Below the pieces are notes generated by a model. The model saw only the letters and a list, made by a program, of their open reading frames with translations, was not told the DNA's origin and made no database searches. Source: G963663735 sp963663735 (lineage in GTDB: Bacteria; Acidobacteriota; UBA6911; RPQK01; JAPXNP01). Taken from it: a stretch of DNA of 64,000 bases. The DNA is taken from the NCBI GenBank assembly GCA_963663735.2, contig CAXXHN010000002.1, positions 186,001-250,000 of the forward strand, in the 5' to 3' direction. The translations under genes were made by a program, and so were the position numbers. Positions 1 through 8,992 of this stretch are shown here, one piece after another (position 1 is the first letter of the stretch; each line of letters begins with the position of its first letter).

Positions 1-2
1 TA

Positions 3-458
3 TCCCGCAGTAATTCTGGGGGGGCTTTATCTGCCCCGGAGATGGTACGGAACCCTCTAACAGGGGATCTGCCCGATGAAGCTGCAAAACGAGGCCCAGA
101 TGAGAGGACAGTTATAGTTGAGACTCCTTCCGCAGTCGGTGGCTTGGCTGATTCAACAGGGAACGGTTCCGGGGACATACCTGGTGGTGAGGCTGCATCA
201 GGCCAATCTGCGAGTAACGCCGGTGCTTCAATAAAAACCGGAAATCTTTCCATACAGGTTGGAGCCTTCTCTAAAGCATCAGGCGCTGAGAAGCTTGCTG
301 ATGAATTAGATAATAAAGGTTTTGCTTATTTGATAACTTCTACTGATGGCATGTACCGGGTGTTTGTTGGTAATTTCCCTTCCAAAGACGAGGCCGCGGA
401 GACCTTGGCCAGGCTTAAGCAGTCAGGCTTTTCAGGTTTTGTCAGGGCAGTTCCTTGA
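3..458 (+). CDS. SPOR-domain protein, 5' end outside the window
   Basis: The reading frame is open to the left edge, so this is the C-terminal part of a longer protein; the first internal ATG is at 42. The last ~75 residues form a SPOR domain: it starts with SIQVGAFS, has an alternating hydrophobic pattern and ends with FRVFVG-like (here YRVFVGNF) and GFVRAVP strands. SPOR domains bind denuded peptidoglycan glycan strands and target proteins to the division septum or to sites of wall remodelling. The stretch before it is rich in Gly, Ser and Ala and looks like a flexible linker. It is probably a DedD/FtsN-like or RlpA-like cell-wall protein. The missing N-terminus prevents choosing between these. 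The domain call is secure, the exact role is not. Confidence 0.85.
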   Translation, partial: SRSNSGGALSAPEMVRNPLTGDLPDEAAKRGPDERTVIVETPSAVGGLADSTGNGSGDIPGGEAASGQSASNAGASIKTGNLSIQVGAFSKASGAEKLADELDNKGFAYLITSTDGMYRVFVGNFPSKDEAAETLARLKQSGFSGFVRAVP

Positions 459-537
459 TTCCTGAAATTGGGTTATTAAGGAAATTCACTTTGTGATTTG
501 CGGGCATGGGAAATTTTTCAGTTCAGGAGCATCGGAC

Positions 538-595
538 AAACAATCCGCCTTTAGCCACGGAAAACGATTTCTGGCATGGCTTCGGCGGATTGTTT
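538..595. terminator. Long interrupted hairpin between convergent genes, possible bidirectional terminator
   Basis: A 12-bp perfect inverted repeat (538-549 and 584-595, AAACAATCCGCC) encloses a second 5-bp stem (AGCCA 553-557 with TGGCT 577-581). It lies between the 3' ends of the SPOR gene and tpx, which converge. No clear T-tract follows on either strand, so termination is inferred from position and structure only. Confidence 0.4.
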
Positions 596-609
596 CCGGG
601 TGAAGAGTA

Positions 610-1107
610 TTACAGTGATTTAAGGACCGAATCGTAATCAGGTTCATCTGTTATTTCCGGCACAAGCTGAGAGTAAACCACTTTATTCTCAGGATTCAGA
701 ACCAGGACTGCCCTGGCTGTCAGCCCGGCCAAAGGTCCTTCCGTGATCCCAATCCCGTACGCTTCAAGAAATTCAGGTGATCTGAAAGTCGAAAGCGTAA
801 TAACGTTATCAAGCCCTTCTGCGGAGCAGAAACGAGATGCCGCGAAAGGCAGATCTGCTGAAATATTCAATACTACGACACCTTCCCTGGATCCGGCTTT
901 TTGGTTGAATGCCCTGGCGGAAGCAGCGCAAACCGGAGTATCAAGGCTGGGTACAATGCTTAAGATTTTAGTTTTGCCCTTGAAACTGTCAAGATTGGCT
1001 GCTGCCAGGTCGGCAGTTGTCAGGGTAAAATCGGGAGCAGTGCTTCCCACAGAAGGAAGGGCACCGCTGATCTTTACTGGATTTCCCTGGAATGTAACGT
1101 TGCTCAT
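610..1107 (-). CDS. tpx: Thiol peroxidase (Tpx, atypical 2-Cys peroxiredoxin)
   Basis: 165 residues, the usual Tpx length. The peroxidatic cysteine is Cys60 in SLDTPVC and the resolving cysteine is Cys94 in SRFCSAEG, matching the Cys61/Cys95 pair of the E. coli enzyme. The family reduces H2O2 and alkyl hydroperoxides with thioredoxin as electron donor, in the cytoplasm. The N-terminal beta hairpin (VTFQGNPVKISG) and APDFTL strand are typical of Tpx rather than AhpC. The ATG is preceded by AAGGAGAG seven bases upstream, which fixes the start. It stands alone, converging on the SPOR gene. Presence fits an anaerobe or microaerophile that meets occasional peroxide stress (inference). Confidence 0.97.
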   Translation of the reverse strand: MSNVTFQGNPVKISGALPSVGSTAPDFTLTTADLAAANLDSFKGKTKILSIVPSLDTPVCAASARAFNQKAGSREGVVVLNISADLPFAASRFCSAEGLDNVITLSTFRSPEFLEAYGIGITEGPLAGLTARAVLVLNPENKVVYSQLVPEITDEPDYDSVLKSL

Positions 1108-1596
1108 TGATTCTCTCCTTAGCTATATGCAGGTTTTTAAAGAAATTATTTTCATAGTTAAACCATTGAAAAATGCGGATTATTAACTATCTTCAATCTT
1201 AATCTATGAAACATGTTAATTAAAAGTTTCAGAATCGAATAACAACTAAAGTAATAGTAGCGGAGTTTGCGATTTCGCAGGTTATGTCAAAAACCGATTT
1301 TTCTAGTTTTTGAATCAATATACGGGTCAGGGGCAGCAGAATCCAGGCCGCGAGTTTTCAACCCATGGCGGGAATCATCCGTGGCAGCAATTTCTTTTCA
1401 TATCATTGGGTTATCTTAGAATCTGGTGCAGTTGTCAAATAACAGGCTCTACAGGCCCAGTCATTTTGAGCGGCCAGGCCATATCTGGAGGAGAAGTTCT
1501 GTTCGGGAATGTATCGGTTGGTTCGGAAGGCTGATCCCGGTTTTTTTCTGCGCGAGATTGAAGCAGTCCCGATGGGATTTTTTCAGGAGGAGCGGT
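1108..1596. other. Intergenic region between divergent tpx and OmpA-like gene
   Basis: About 490 bases, AT-rich near tpx. It must hold the promoters of both divergent genes, but I cannot point to a convincing -35/-10 pair. The long open frame that enters it from the OmpA-like gene (from 1426) lacks a ribosome binding site and a signal peptide, so I treat it as non-coding. Confidence 0.5.
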
Positions 1597-2886
1597 ATGA
1601 GATACAAATTAGTATTGATTTTTTTTATGGCTGTTTTAACGGCCCCATTGCATGGCCAGTTCAATGAAGCGGTGGAAACAAATTGGAATGGAGTTACATG
1701 CAGGCTGACAGCCAGCCAGCAGGATGATTTTCATCTCTATATCCAGGTTGTTTTTGAAAATTCCAACGGAGAAGAGATGAGTGCCGGGAAGGCCATCAGC
1801 TTCAAGGACATATATCTCATTAATCCTGAAACTGACGCCAAGGTTTTTGTTCTTCAGGATGCCGATGGGAAATATCTGGCAGGCCCTGTTTCGGATTTTA
1901 ATGAAGGCGGAAGGTGGTGGATTAATGTTCCATCCCAGGGGAAGAGGATACTCTGGGCGATGTTCCCCTGTGTAGCTGAAGGAACAGTCCTGGAGGTGGT
2001 AATTCCGAATATATTCCCCTTTGAAGGGATTGAAGTCAATTCCGGAAGCTTTGCGGAGATTGATGCTCATGAAACCAACCTTTTCCCAGCAGGAGCCACT
2101 CTCATTTCAGCAAGGAGAAGCGCAGGTGCGGTCAGCTCCAGGATTCGTCTTGTGAATGATTCTGAAATGGAAGTAGAAGGTGGAGCTATCTGGTACAAGG
2201 ATGCCTATCTATATGATTTTGTAAACGGAAGAAAATATCCGGTGTTAAAGGATTCTGAAGGAAATTTTATTGCCGAACCAGTTAGTGACAATAGTGAAGG
2301 CGGGCGCTGGTGGCCCAGTTATATGAACAAAGAGGGAAAATCTCTTATGTATCTCAAGTTCCAGCCACCCCCTGACCAGGTTTCCCATATGGATATTGTC
2401 ATTCCTTCCCTCGTTCCTTTTCTCAATGTAGCTGTTTCAGGAAAAAGTGGAGTGACAGAAATTTCTGGGATAGAAGTGAGGGGAGTGCAGAGAGGGATTA
2501 AGCGAATGTTGAAAGATCTGGATGCTCTGGAAACGGAGGAAGAGATAAACATCCAGCTTTCATCTGAAATCCTGTTTGAGTTTGACAGTCACCAGTTAGG
2601 GAGCAGTGCGGAGCCGGTATTAACAAAAGTCCTCCAGCTTATAAAAGAATATCCGGGAAAAATGATTTTGATTGCCGGGCATACAGACAGCAAAGGATCT
2701 GATTCCTACAATCAGACCCTGTCTGAAAACAGGGCTGAGTCTGTCAAAAACTGGCTTGTGGCAGCTGGTCTGGATGCCGGACAGATCGAAACAGAAGGTT
2801 ATGGGGAAACAAAACCTGTTGCGTCAAACGACACGGAAGAAGGCAGCAGTAAAAACAGAAGAGTTGAAATTATTATTAAGAAGTAA
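1597..2886 (+). CDS. OmpA-family protein with a tandem N-terminal module
   Basis: 429 residues when started at the ATG at 1597, which has AGGAGG seven bases upstream and opens directly into a signal peptide ending near LHGQ; the open frame extends 57 codons further but without these signs. Residues ~30-160 and ~165-300 are two copies of one unrecognised beta-rich module, each with PVSDxxEGGRWW (near residues 102 and 233) and ending in VxIPxxxPF. Residues ~315-429 are an OmpA C-terminal peptidoglycan-binding domain (ILFEFDS, AGHTDSKGSDSYN, LSENRAESVKNWL, EGYGETKP, NRRVEI). It is likely periplasmic or outer-membrane associated and anchored to the cell wall. The role of the repeated module is unknown. 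Confidence 0.9.
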   Translation: MRYKLVLIFFMAVLTAPLHGQFNEAVETNWNGVTCRLTASQQDDFHLYIQVVFENSNGEEMSAGKAISFKDIYLINPETDAKVFVLQDADGKYLAGPVSDFNEGGRWWINVPSQGKRILWAMFPCVAEGTVLEVVIPNIFPFEGIEVNSGSFAEIDAHETNLFPAGATLISARRSAGAVSSRIRLVNDSEMEVEGGAIWYKDAYLYDFVNGRKYPVLKDSEGNFIAEPVSDNSEGGRWWPSYMNKEGKSLMYLKFQPPPDQVSHMDIVIPSLVPFLNVAVSGKSGVTEISGIEVRGVQRGIKRMLKDLDALETEEEINIQLSSEILFEFDSHQLGSSAEPVLTKVLQLIKEYPGKMILIAGHTDSKGSDSYNQTLSENRAESVKNWLVAAGLDAGQIETEGYGETKPVASNDTEEGSSKNRRVEIIIKK

Positions 2887-2983
2887 AAGAGCGCATAATG
2901 ACTTATCTCAGTAGCCTCGAACCATAAACTGAATTTTTTTATCTGAGAATTAATAGCCTGCTTTAAAGTATCTGGAGAATTGG

Positions 2984-3325
2984 ATGAAAACATTTAGTAT
3001 CGCTGTTGCTGTTGTGGGGGCCTTGCTTTTCAGCGCGATTGAAGCAGGCTGTTCTTCCCGTACCTATGTGAGTGTGCCTCCCCCTCCGGCCCGGGGTGAA
3101 ATACGCCCTGTAAAGCCTTTTGAAAGTGCTGTCTGGGTTTCGGGTCATTGGGAGTGGAATGGAAATGAGTACGTGTGGAAATCCGGACAGTGGATTCAGC
3201 CTGCAGGCGGAAACCGCTCTGCTTCAGGTAACTGGAAAAAGCCTTCAGGCAAAAAAAAGTGGATTTCCGGCCACTGGAAAAAAACACCAAAAGGGTATGT
3301 GTGGATTGACGGGCACTGGAACTGA
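2984..3325 (+). CDS. Small tryptophan-repeat (YXWGHW-type) exported protein
   Basis: 113 residues with an N-terminal signal segment and a cysteine at residue 23 (AGC) that could be lipidated, although the lipobox is weak. The rest is built of short repeats of the form VWVSGHWEW, YVWKSGQW, KWISGHW and YVWIDGHW. This pattern is known from small YXWGXW repeat envelope proteins, often found near OmpA-type proteins, whose molecular function is not established. It follows the OmpA-like gene by 97 bases on the same strand and may be co-transcribed. Strong basic character (many Lys) between repeats is visible. Confidence 0.75.
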   Translation: MKTFSIAVAVVGALLFSAIEAGCSSRTYVSVPPPPARGEIRPVKPFESAVWVSGHWEWNGNEYVWKSGQWIQPAGGNRSASGNWKKPSGKKKWISGHWKKTPKGYVWIDGHWN

Positions 3326-3434
3326 AACGGATATCTTTATCTGGTCAGTACCCAGGTAGCACCTGTTGACAAACTACCCGACTGAAAGGAAGTGTGGTAA
3401 TTCCAGGGAAGGAAACCTTACTTGAAAAGTCGTA

Positions 3435-3476
3435 TGGCGTGCTCCCGTGTTGATTGGCAAGCACGCCACTGTTTTG
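3435..3476. terminator. Hairpin between tryptophan-repeat gene and pckG
   Basis: A perfect 9-bp stem TGGCGTGCT (3435-3443) pairs with AGCACGCCA (3460-3468) across a 16-base loop and is followed on the plus strand by a short T-rich run (GTTTTGTT). It lies between two converging genes, and could terminate the rightward transcript. Confidence 0.5.
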
Positions 3477-3494
3477 TTCGAGTCGAATGATCCT

Positions 3495-5327
3495 CTACTT
3501 TTTCAGCCTGCTTCTTAGCGCTGACAATTCAGAGGTTAACTCTTCCGGGAGTTTGTCACCGAATCTTTTGTAATACTCCTCGGTCATATTGCACTCGTTA
3601 AGCCATCCCTCGATATCAACTGCAAGCAGTTCCCTGATATTTTCCTCACTTACCTTATCTTCCAGGCCTGACCTGTCAATGGCATCAACTGTCGGCATAT
3701 GTCCGATTGGAGTTTCCACAGCAGAACCTTCCCCGTCACACCTCTCAAAAATCCACTTCAGGGCACGGCTGTTGTCTCCGAATCCAGGCCACAGCCATTC
3801 GCCTTTTGCGTTTTTTCTGAACCAGTTTACAGAGAATATTTTAGGAAGTTTACCTTCCTCCGCCTTTGCTCCCAAGTTGATCCAGTGACGAACATAGTCA
3901 CCGATGTGGTAACCACAGAAAGGCAGCATGGCGAATGGATCTCGGCGAACAGTTCCCGCTTTCAGATCCAGTGCCGCGGCAGTTATTTCAGAGCCGACTA
4001 TGGAGCCCAGGAAAACGCCGTGATTCCAGTTGAAAGACTGGTAAACCAGTGGGATAACATTAGGTCGGCGGCCTCCAAACAGGAAGGCACTTATGGGTAC
4101 ACCCTTCGGATCTTCCCATTCTTCAGCTATAACCGGGCAGCTGGAAGCTTTAGAGGTAAAGCGGGCGTTGGGATGAGCAGCCGGAGTTTCTGATTTTCCC
4201 GCTTCCCATTCTTTTCCTTTCCAGTCGATCAGTTTGCCTGGAGCATCATATCCAATTCCTTCCCACCAGACGTCATTGTCCTCGGTCAGGGCGACATTGG
4301 TGAAGATTGCATCCCTGTCAACTGAGCGCATAGCACTTGGATTGGATTCATTTGATGTTCCCGGGGCAACTCCAAAGAACCCGAATTCTGGATTAATCGC
4401 GTAAAGGCGGCCGTCTTTGCCAAATTTCATCCAGGCAATGTCATCTCCAATGGTCTCTACCTTCCAGCCCGGGATAGTAGGAATGAGCATGGCCAGATTG
4501 GTCTTGCCGCAGGCGGAAGGGAAAGCTCCTGCTAAATACTTGACCCTCCCCTCGGGATTGGTTAATTTCAGGATCAGCATATGTTCGGCTAACCAGCCTT
4601 CATCGCGAGCTAAGACTGAGGCAATTCTGAGAGCCAGGCATTTCTTGCCTAACAGGGCGTTTCCGCCGTATCCAGAACCGTAAGACCAGATTTCGCGGGT
4701 TTCGGGAAAATGAGAAATATATTTATCTTTCATCTCCGCGCAGGGCCATAACCCTTCGTCAGTCTCGCCCTCAGCCAGGGGTTTGCCCACGGAATGGATA
4801 CAGGGAACAAACTCCCCCTCTTCACCCAGGACTTCAAGAACCCCGGTGCTTACCCGGGTCATGATATGCATGTTGATTACAACATAGGCGGAATCGGTTA
4901 TTTCAATTCCAATTTTTGAGATTTTTGAACCCAGTGGACCCATGGAAAAGGGAATTATATAAAGAGTCCGGCCTGTCATGCATCCATCGTACAGTTTGAG
5001 CATACGGCCCTTGAGCTCTGTTGGATCAATCCAGTTGTTTGTCGGGCCGGCATCATTCTCGTTCTCTGATGCAATATAGGTATTGTTCTCAACACGGGCT
5101 ACATCTGAAGGATCAGAGCGAAACAGGACACTGTTGGGCCTCTTCTTTTCATTGAGTCTGGTAGCAACACCTGATTCAATCGCTTTTTCCTTTAACCGCA
5201 TATACTCTTCAGTGCTTCCATCGCACCAGTAAATGCCGTCCGGTTTACATATTCCGGCCCACTCCTCAACCCATTTAATCAGTTTTTTGTTTTTTGTGGG
5301 AATTTCGTTTAGATAGTTTAAAGCCAT
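3495..5327 (-). CDS. pckG: Phosphoenolpyruvate carboxykinase (GTP)
   Basis: 610 residues, typical for the GTP-dependent class (ATP enzymes are ~530 and differ in sequence). It converts oxaloacetate and GTP to PEP, GDP and CO2, the entry step of gluconeogenesis, in the cytoplasm. Visible motifs are the phosphate-binding loop with the reactive cysteine, FPSACGKTN (near residue 275), the metal and nucleotide region GDDIAWMKFG and the INPEFGFFGVAPGT segment. The start is fixed by GGAGG nine bases upstream. The neighbouring lactate permease lies 236 bases upstream on the same strand. Together they suggest lactate or amino-acid-derived carbon being fed to sugar synthesis (inference). Confidence 0.98.
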   Translation of the reverse strand: MALNYLNEIPTKNKKLIKWVEEWAGICKPDGIYWCDGSTEEYMRLKEKAIESGVATRLNEKKRPNSVLFRSDPSDVARVENNTYIASENENDAGPTNNWIDPTELKGRMLKLYDGCMTGRTLYIIPFSMGPLGSKISKIGIEITDSAYVVINMHIMTRVSTGVLEVLGEEGEFVPCIHSVGKPLAEGETDEGLWPCAEMKDKYISHFPETREIWSYGSGYGGNALLGKKCLALRIASVLARDEGWLAEHMLILKLTNPEGRVKYLAGAFPSACGKTNLAMLIPTIPGWKVETIGDDIAWMKFGKDGRLYAINPEFGFFGVAPGTSNESNPSAMRSVDRDAIFTNVALTEDNDVWWEGIGYDAPGKLIDWKGKEWEAGKSETPAAHPNARFTSKASSCPVIAEEWEDPKGVPISAFLFGGRRPNVIPLVYQSFNWNHGVFLGSIVGSEITAAALDLKAGTVRRDPFAMLPFCGYHIGDYVRHWINLGAKAEEGKLPKIFSVNWFRKNAKGEWLWPGFGDNSRALKWIFERCDGEGSAVETPIGHMPTVDAIDRSGLEDKVSEENIRELLAVDIEGWLNECNMTEEYYKRFGDKLPEELTSELSALRSRLKK

Positions 5328-5563
5328 AAAAGTCCTCCAGAATTCTTAATTGTCTATGTGCTGCCATTTCGGCGTGGAGGGCTATATCCTGTATTCAATA
5401 GTGTTAAAGCCCGTTACTAGATTGTCCATTTTCAGGTCGGTCAAAGATCCTGTTCTATCCTGAGAACAAATCAATTATAACTGAAAATTACCTGGGCTTT
5501 TTCTGAAGTGAGCTTTTTACCAGGAATTCTTTCATGAAAAATAGCTATTGCTCAGGTTTGTAT

Positions 5564-7231
5564 TCAGGATAAATAGACCACAGCAAAACCCAGAAGCCCG
5601 GCGGCAGACACATAGTAGATTGTAGGAATTATCGTTTTCCTCAGGGTTATGCCTTCCTGCCCAAGGACACCTACGGTTGCCGAGGCGGCTACAACATTGT
5701 GTATGGCTATCATATTCCCGGCAGCCGCACCTACAGCCTGCAGCGCCACTATAACCGGCCCTGAAAGCATCAGCCGTTCGGCTACACTGTGCTGGAACAG
5801 GCTGAACATCAGGTTGGAAACCGTATTGCTTCCAGCAATAAAAGCACCCATCGCCCCGATGGAAGGGGCAAACAGCGGCCAGACCTTACCCACATTGTCT
5901 GCCACCCATGTCGCCATGGCTACTGGCATGCTGGGCAGCCCCATCATGTTGACACCGGAATCCATGTATATCCGAACCATGGGAACCGTAAATACGAGGA
6001 CAAACCCGGCGCTGCAGGTCATTCCGCATGATTCCGAAAAAGCGGAAGCCAGGTCACGGATTCTCATCCGGTGCATGTAAAAAGTAAGGAAAACCACAAC
6101 CAGCAGGAGGCTGCCGGGCAGGTAGAGAGGTGTAGTTGAGGGTGAGATTCCTGTGCCCAGGACATCCGACCAGCCGATTGAAACAGTCTTGAGGGTATTA
6201 CCTATCGGGAGGCTGGGCAGGCGAGTCAAGACCAGAAAAAGGGCAACCAGGACATAAGGTGTCCAGGCCAGCCAGGTAGGGATGTTTCTGACTTTCTCAT
6301 TGTTCAGGTTTATCTTGATCTTACCCTGCCACCCGGTTTCCCATTTGTTTCTTTCCGGAAAATCCCAGGTGTCGGCGGGAAGAAGAAATTTTTTTCTGGC
6401 CGCCGTAGTGACCAGGGCCAGGCCGACAAGAGAACCGAGCAGGGAAGGAAATTCAGGGCCGAGAAAGATACCGGTCAGTACATAGGGAATCGTGAAGGCC
6501 AGGCCGCTGAAAAGTGCGAAGGGAAATATCGACTTGCCATCCATCCAGGTTTTTTTTACGCCGTAAAACCTGGTGAGCATCACTATCATTAAAATGGGCA
6601 TGATTGTGCCGACAATACCGTGGAAAATGGCCGAATAAGCAGCAATAGTGTTTATATACTGGTCTAAACTGATTCCCGTCGCTGCCAGCTTCTCCATTAA
6701 CTCAGGGCTCTCCAGCCCTCCTTTCACTCCGATCAGGATTGGGGTGCCGCATGCTCCAAAGGTTACTGCCGTGCTCTGTATCATCATTCCAATCATGACT
6801 GCCGCCATTGCCGGAAATCCCAGCGCCACCAGCAGCGGAGATGCTATTGCTGCCGGAGTGCCGAATCCTGCCGATCCCTCAAGGAATGATCCGAACAGCC
6901 AGGCGATGATTATTACCTGCACCCTCCGGTCAGGGCTGATGTTGGTGAATCCCTTCCGGATAGCCGCGACTCCGCCTGAGTGCTTGAGGGTGTTGAGCAG
7001 AAGAATGGCCCCGAAAATGATCCAGAGAATATCAAAGGTCGTGAATAATCCATGGATAGTTGAGGCGATGATCCGGATAAAACTGACATCCCAGAGAGTA
7101 AAAACCAACAGGGCGGTAACAAAATAAACAACAGGCATGGCCTTTTTCGCCGGCCATTTCAGGCCAATCAGCAGGATGCCTGCCAGGAGGATCGGGGCAA
7201 ATGACAAAAGCGCCTGGGCTGTAAGGTTCAT
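5564..7231 (-). CDS. lctP: L-lactate permease (LctP family)
   Basis: 555 residues, almost entirely hydrophobic, with about 12-14 membrane segments. It matches the LctP/LldP lactate:proton symporter family in length and in signature segments such as FLEGSAGFGTPAAIASPLLVA-like sequence near residue 115 and FGACGTPILIGVKGG near residue 160. It would import L-lactate (and possibly glycolate) across the inner membrane. GAGGAG lies upstream of the ATG. No lactate dehydrogenase genes are adjacent, which is less usual; the neighbour downstream is pckG. Substrate is inferred from family membership only. Confidence 0.93.
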   Translation of the reverse strand: MNLTAQALLSFAPILLAGILLIGLKWPAKKAMPVVYFVTALLVFTLWDVSFIRIIASTIHGLFTTFDILWIIFGAILLLNTLKHSGGVAAIRKGFTNISPDRRVQVIIIAWLFGSFLEGSAGFGTPAAIASPLLVALGFPAMAAVMIGMMIQSTAVTFGACGTPILIGVKGGLESPELMEKLAATGISLDQYINTIAAYSAIFHGIVGTIMPILMIVMLTRFYGVKKTWMDGKSIFPFALFSGLAFTIPYVLTGIFLGPEFPSLLGSLVGLALVTTAARKKFLLPADTWDFPERNKWETGWQGKIKINLNNEKVRNIPTWLAWTPYVLVALFLVLTRLPSLPIGNTLKTVSIGWSDVLGTGISPSTTPLYLPGSLLLVVVFLTFYMHRMRIRDLASAFSESCGMTCSAGFVLVFTVPMVRIYMDSGVNMMGLPSMPVAMATWVADNVGKVWPLFAPSIGAMGAFIAGSNTVSNLMFSLFQHSVAERLMLSGPVIVALQAVGAAAGNMIAIHNVVAASATVGVLGQEGITLRKTIIPTIYYVSAAGLLGFAVVYLS

Positions 7232-7652
7232 ATCTGTGTCTCCTCAACTTACTGTGTATGGAGGACATTAACCACTCTGGCTCATCCCTTGTAACCCGTT
7301 GCTTTCCAGGGGCCAGAGTTATTCCGGTTTTAATTGAAAATTCAGGTTTGTGAATATCTGTAATACTTTGCAAATCCAGATATTCATCTTCTGAAGTTTT
7401 TAACATACTCCTTAAATGTTTTGGTAGAAATCTGCCGATATTGCCTGGCGGAAGGTCCATCTAAGCGAAGGATTTGATTTTTTTCTTTCACCAGTGGAAT
7501 TTTTCAGTGATGATTTAAAAGGAGGGGATAAATATGTGGGTCTCCCCGGAGCTGGATTGATCAGAAAATCTATCATCCGGGGAACCTGAGGCGATTAATT
7601 TTCCCATGGTCCCTGTCTGGGAGAGCGTTACGTTAAAAGAATCTTGATAAGC
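7232..7652. other. Intergenic region with an isolated strong ribosome binding site
   Basis: No gene-sized frame is convincing here. On the plus strand AAGGAGGGG (7519-7527) is followed by an ATG at 7534 that opens an eight-codon frame ending in TGA at 7560. This may be a chance match or a remnant of a lost gene. The rest must contain the lctP promoter on the minus strand, which I cannot place. Confidence 0.4.
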
Positions 7653-8276
7653 TCACTCGTTTTGGTCAAAAATCAAGAAATTTGTATCTTCCGCCAGGGC
7701 CCAGTATAGAGCCTGGGCTTCTGTTTTGGACTCCAGCTCAATTTCAAGGGTGTGATAACAGTTGTCGTGAAGTGAGGAATTGATTGTTGCCAAGGGATAG
7801 AAGAATAAACGCCGCAGTAGGCTTGTCGAAAAGAGGAGAATCCTGGAAAAACCCTGCGGAGAAGGGGTGACATAGATATGTATGTCATTTCCCAGGGTGA
7901 GGGAGAATCGCTTCGGCATATCGGGCAGCTCAAGGGCCTGGATATCGAAAGTGTCGGATGCCGTTGTTTGACCAGGCTTGATTTCTTCACGTTCCGGAGA
8001 AATGAGAGTGCTTTTTTTCACAAGTGGCAGTGGATTAGAGGTGAGAGGATATCCCCATTGCCGTGATTTGACAATTTTCCATTTCCTGAGGGACACCCCT
8101 TTGGCCTTGAGCGACAAGGTGCCGGTTCCGGTATTAAGGAGTACGTAGGGAGCTTCTCCTTTGGCCATGGTCAGTTCGGCCTCAAGAAGGCGAGCCTCTT
8201 CTATTGGATTCAGGGGAGTAACATCTGCCAGGATCAGCCCGATAGAAAAAATGGGAAAAATCAATTTTAACCACAT
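7653..8276 (-). CDS. Small exported protein of unknown function, end of L,D-transpeptidase operon
   Basis: 207 residues with an N-terminal hydrophobic segment (IFPIFSIGLILA) consistent with a signal peptide. I do not recognise the family. The body begins with PIEEARLLEAELTMAKGEAPYVLLN and is predicted to be mostly beta, with a serine/leucine-rich middle and an acidic C-terminus (FLIFDQNE). It starts 14 bases after the stop of the second L,D-transpeptidase and is most likely the last gene of that operon. A role in cell-wall maintenance would be guilt by association only. There is no clear ribosome binding site, consistent with translational coupling or poor expression. Confidence 0.65.
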   Translation of the reverse strand: MWLKLIFPIFSIGLILADVTPLNPIEEARLLEAELTMAKGEAPYVLLNTGTGTLSLKAKGVSLRKWKIVKSRQWGYPLTSNPLPLVKKSTLISPEREEIKPGQTTASDTFDIQALELPDMPKRFSLTLGNDIHIYVTPSPQGFSRILLFSTSLLRRLFFYPLATINSSLHDNCYHTLEIELESKTEAQALYWALAEDTNFLIFDQNE

Positions 8277-8290
8277 ATTGTAACCAGACG

Positions 8291-8992
8291 TCAGTAGATG
8301 AAGATGGGAGTTCCGATACGGACGGATTTGAATATTTCTTTCAGATCACCGTCCCCCACACGGATGCAGCCATGCGTAACGTTTCTTCCCAGGAGCCGGG
8401 AGTAAAGGGTGCCATGTATGAAAAACCCGTCACCAAACCCAAGAGCGTAGTCCCCCAATACTCCTGGTTCGTAACGAAGCCGGGGATCATCGGGAATAGG
8501 CTCCCCATCTTCAATAAATGCCCAGTCTGGTTTGATCCAGGCCGGTTTTGATAATTTCGAGTTGACAGCAAAAACGCCTCTGGGGGTGTCAAACACCCAG
8601 CGCTTTTGATCTCCAGGGACCTCCAGGACATTGCCGCTGCCGCAGGATACAACAGCCTCTCTCAGCGTATGATCCCCGTTATTGAGATAAAGAATATTTT
8701 TTCCTGAATCAACAAGGATGTGCATTCCCTTCGGGGACATTTTCTTGAGTGATTGCTTCATCCGGTCGATTTTAATCTCCAGGTCTTTTTTCGATAATTC
8801 CTGCAGTGGATCACCTGGAAGCCAGATTTCAGACTGGGATTTCTGCCTCCAGGATAAATAGCTGCCGCTGATAAAAATCAGAAACCACAGGAGAGAGATC
8901 CCAGCCAGGATTGTCCGGAATATTCCTTTTCTTGAAACATGGGGGTCAGTGCCGGTGTCTTCAATATTATTGTTCTCTGAGTCAGTGTTCAT
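8291..8992 (-). CDS. Membrane-anchored L,D-transpeptidase (YkuD domain)
   Basis: 233 residues from the ATG at 8992 (GAGCAAGG upstream); a TTG four codons earlier is the alternative. A short cytoplasmic tail is followed by one membrane segment (ILAGISLLWFLIFISGSYL). The C-terminal half is a YkuD domain with the catalytic set HGTLYS and THGCIRVGDGD, the cysteine being near residue 208. Such enzymes form 3-3 crosslinks in peptidoglycan or attach proteins to it, in the periplasm. The start lies inside the end of the preceding gene (11-base overlap), a strong sign of coupled translation with the lipoprotein transpeptidase upstream. Confidence 0.9.
   Translation of the reverse strand: MNTDSENNNIEDTGTDPHVSRKGIFRTILAGISLLWFLIFISGSYLSWRQKSQSEIWLPGDPLQELSKKDLEIKIDRMKQSLKKMSPKGMHILVDSGKNILYLNNGDHTLREAVVSCGSGNVLEVPGDQKRWVFDTPRGVFAVNSKLSKPAWIKPDWAFIEDGEPIPDDPRLRYEPGVLGDYALGFGDGFFIHGTLYSRLLGRNVTHGCIRVGDGDLKEIFKSVRIGTPIFIY

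Noticed and set aside
743..1186. 147-codon frame on the plus strand over tpx
   Set aside because: It lies antisense to a clear thiol peroxidase gene and has no ribosome binding site or recognisable domain.
1426..1596. N-terminal extension of the OmpA-like protein
   Set aside because: The ATG at 1597 has AGGAGG and opens into a signal peptide; the extension has neither.
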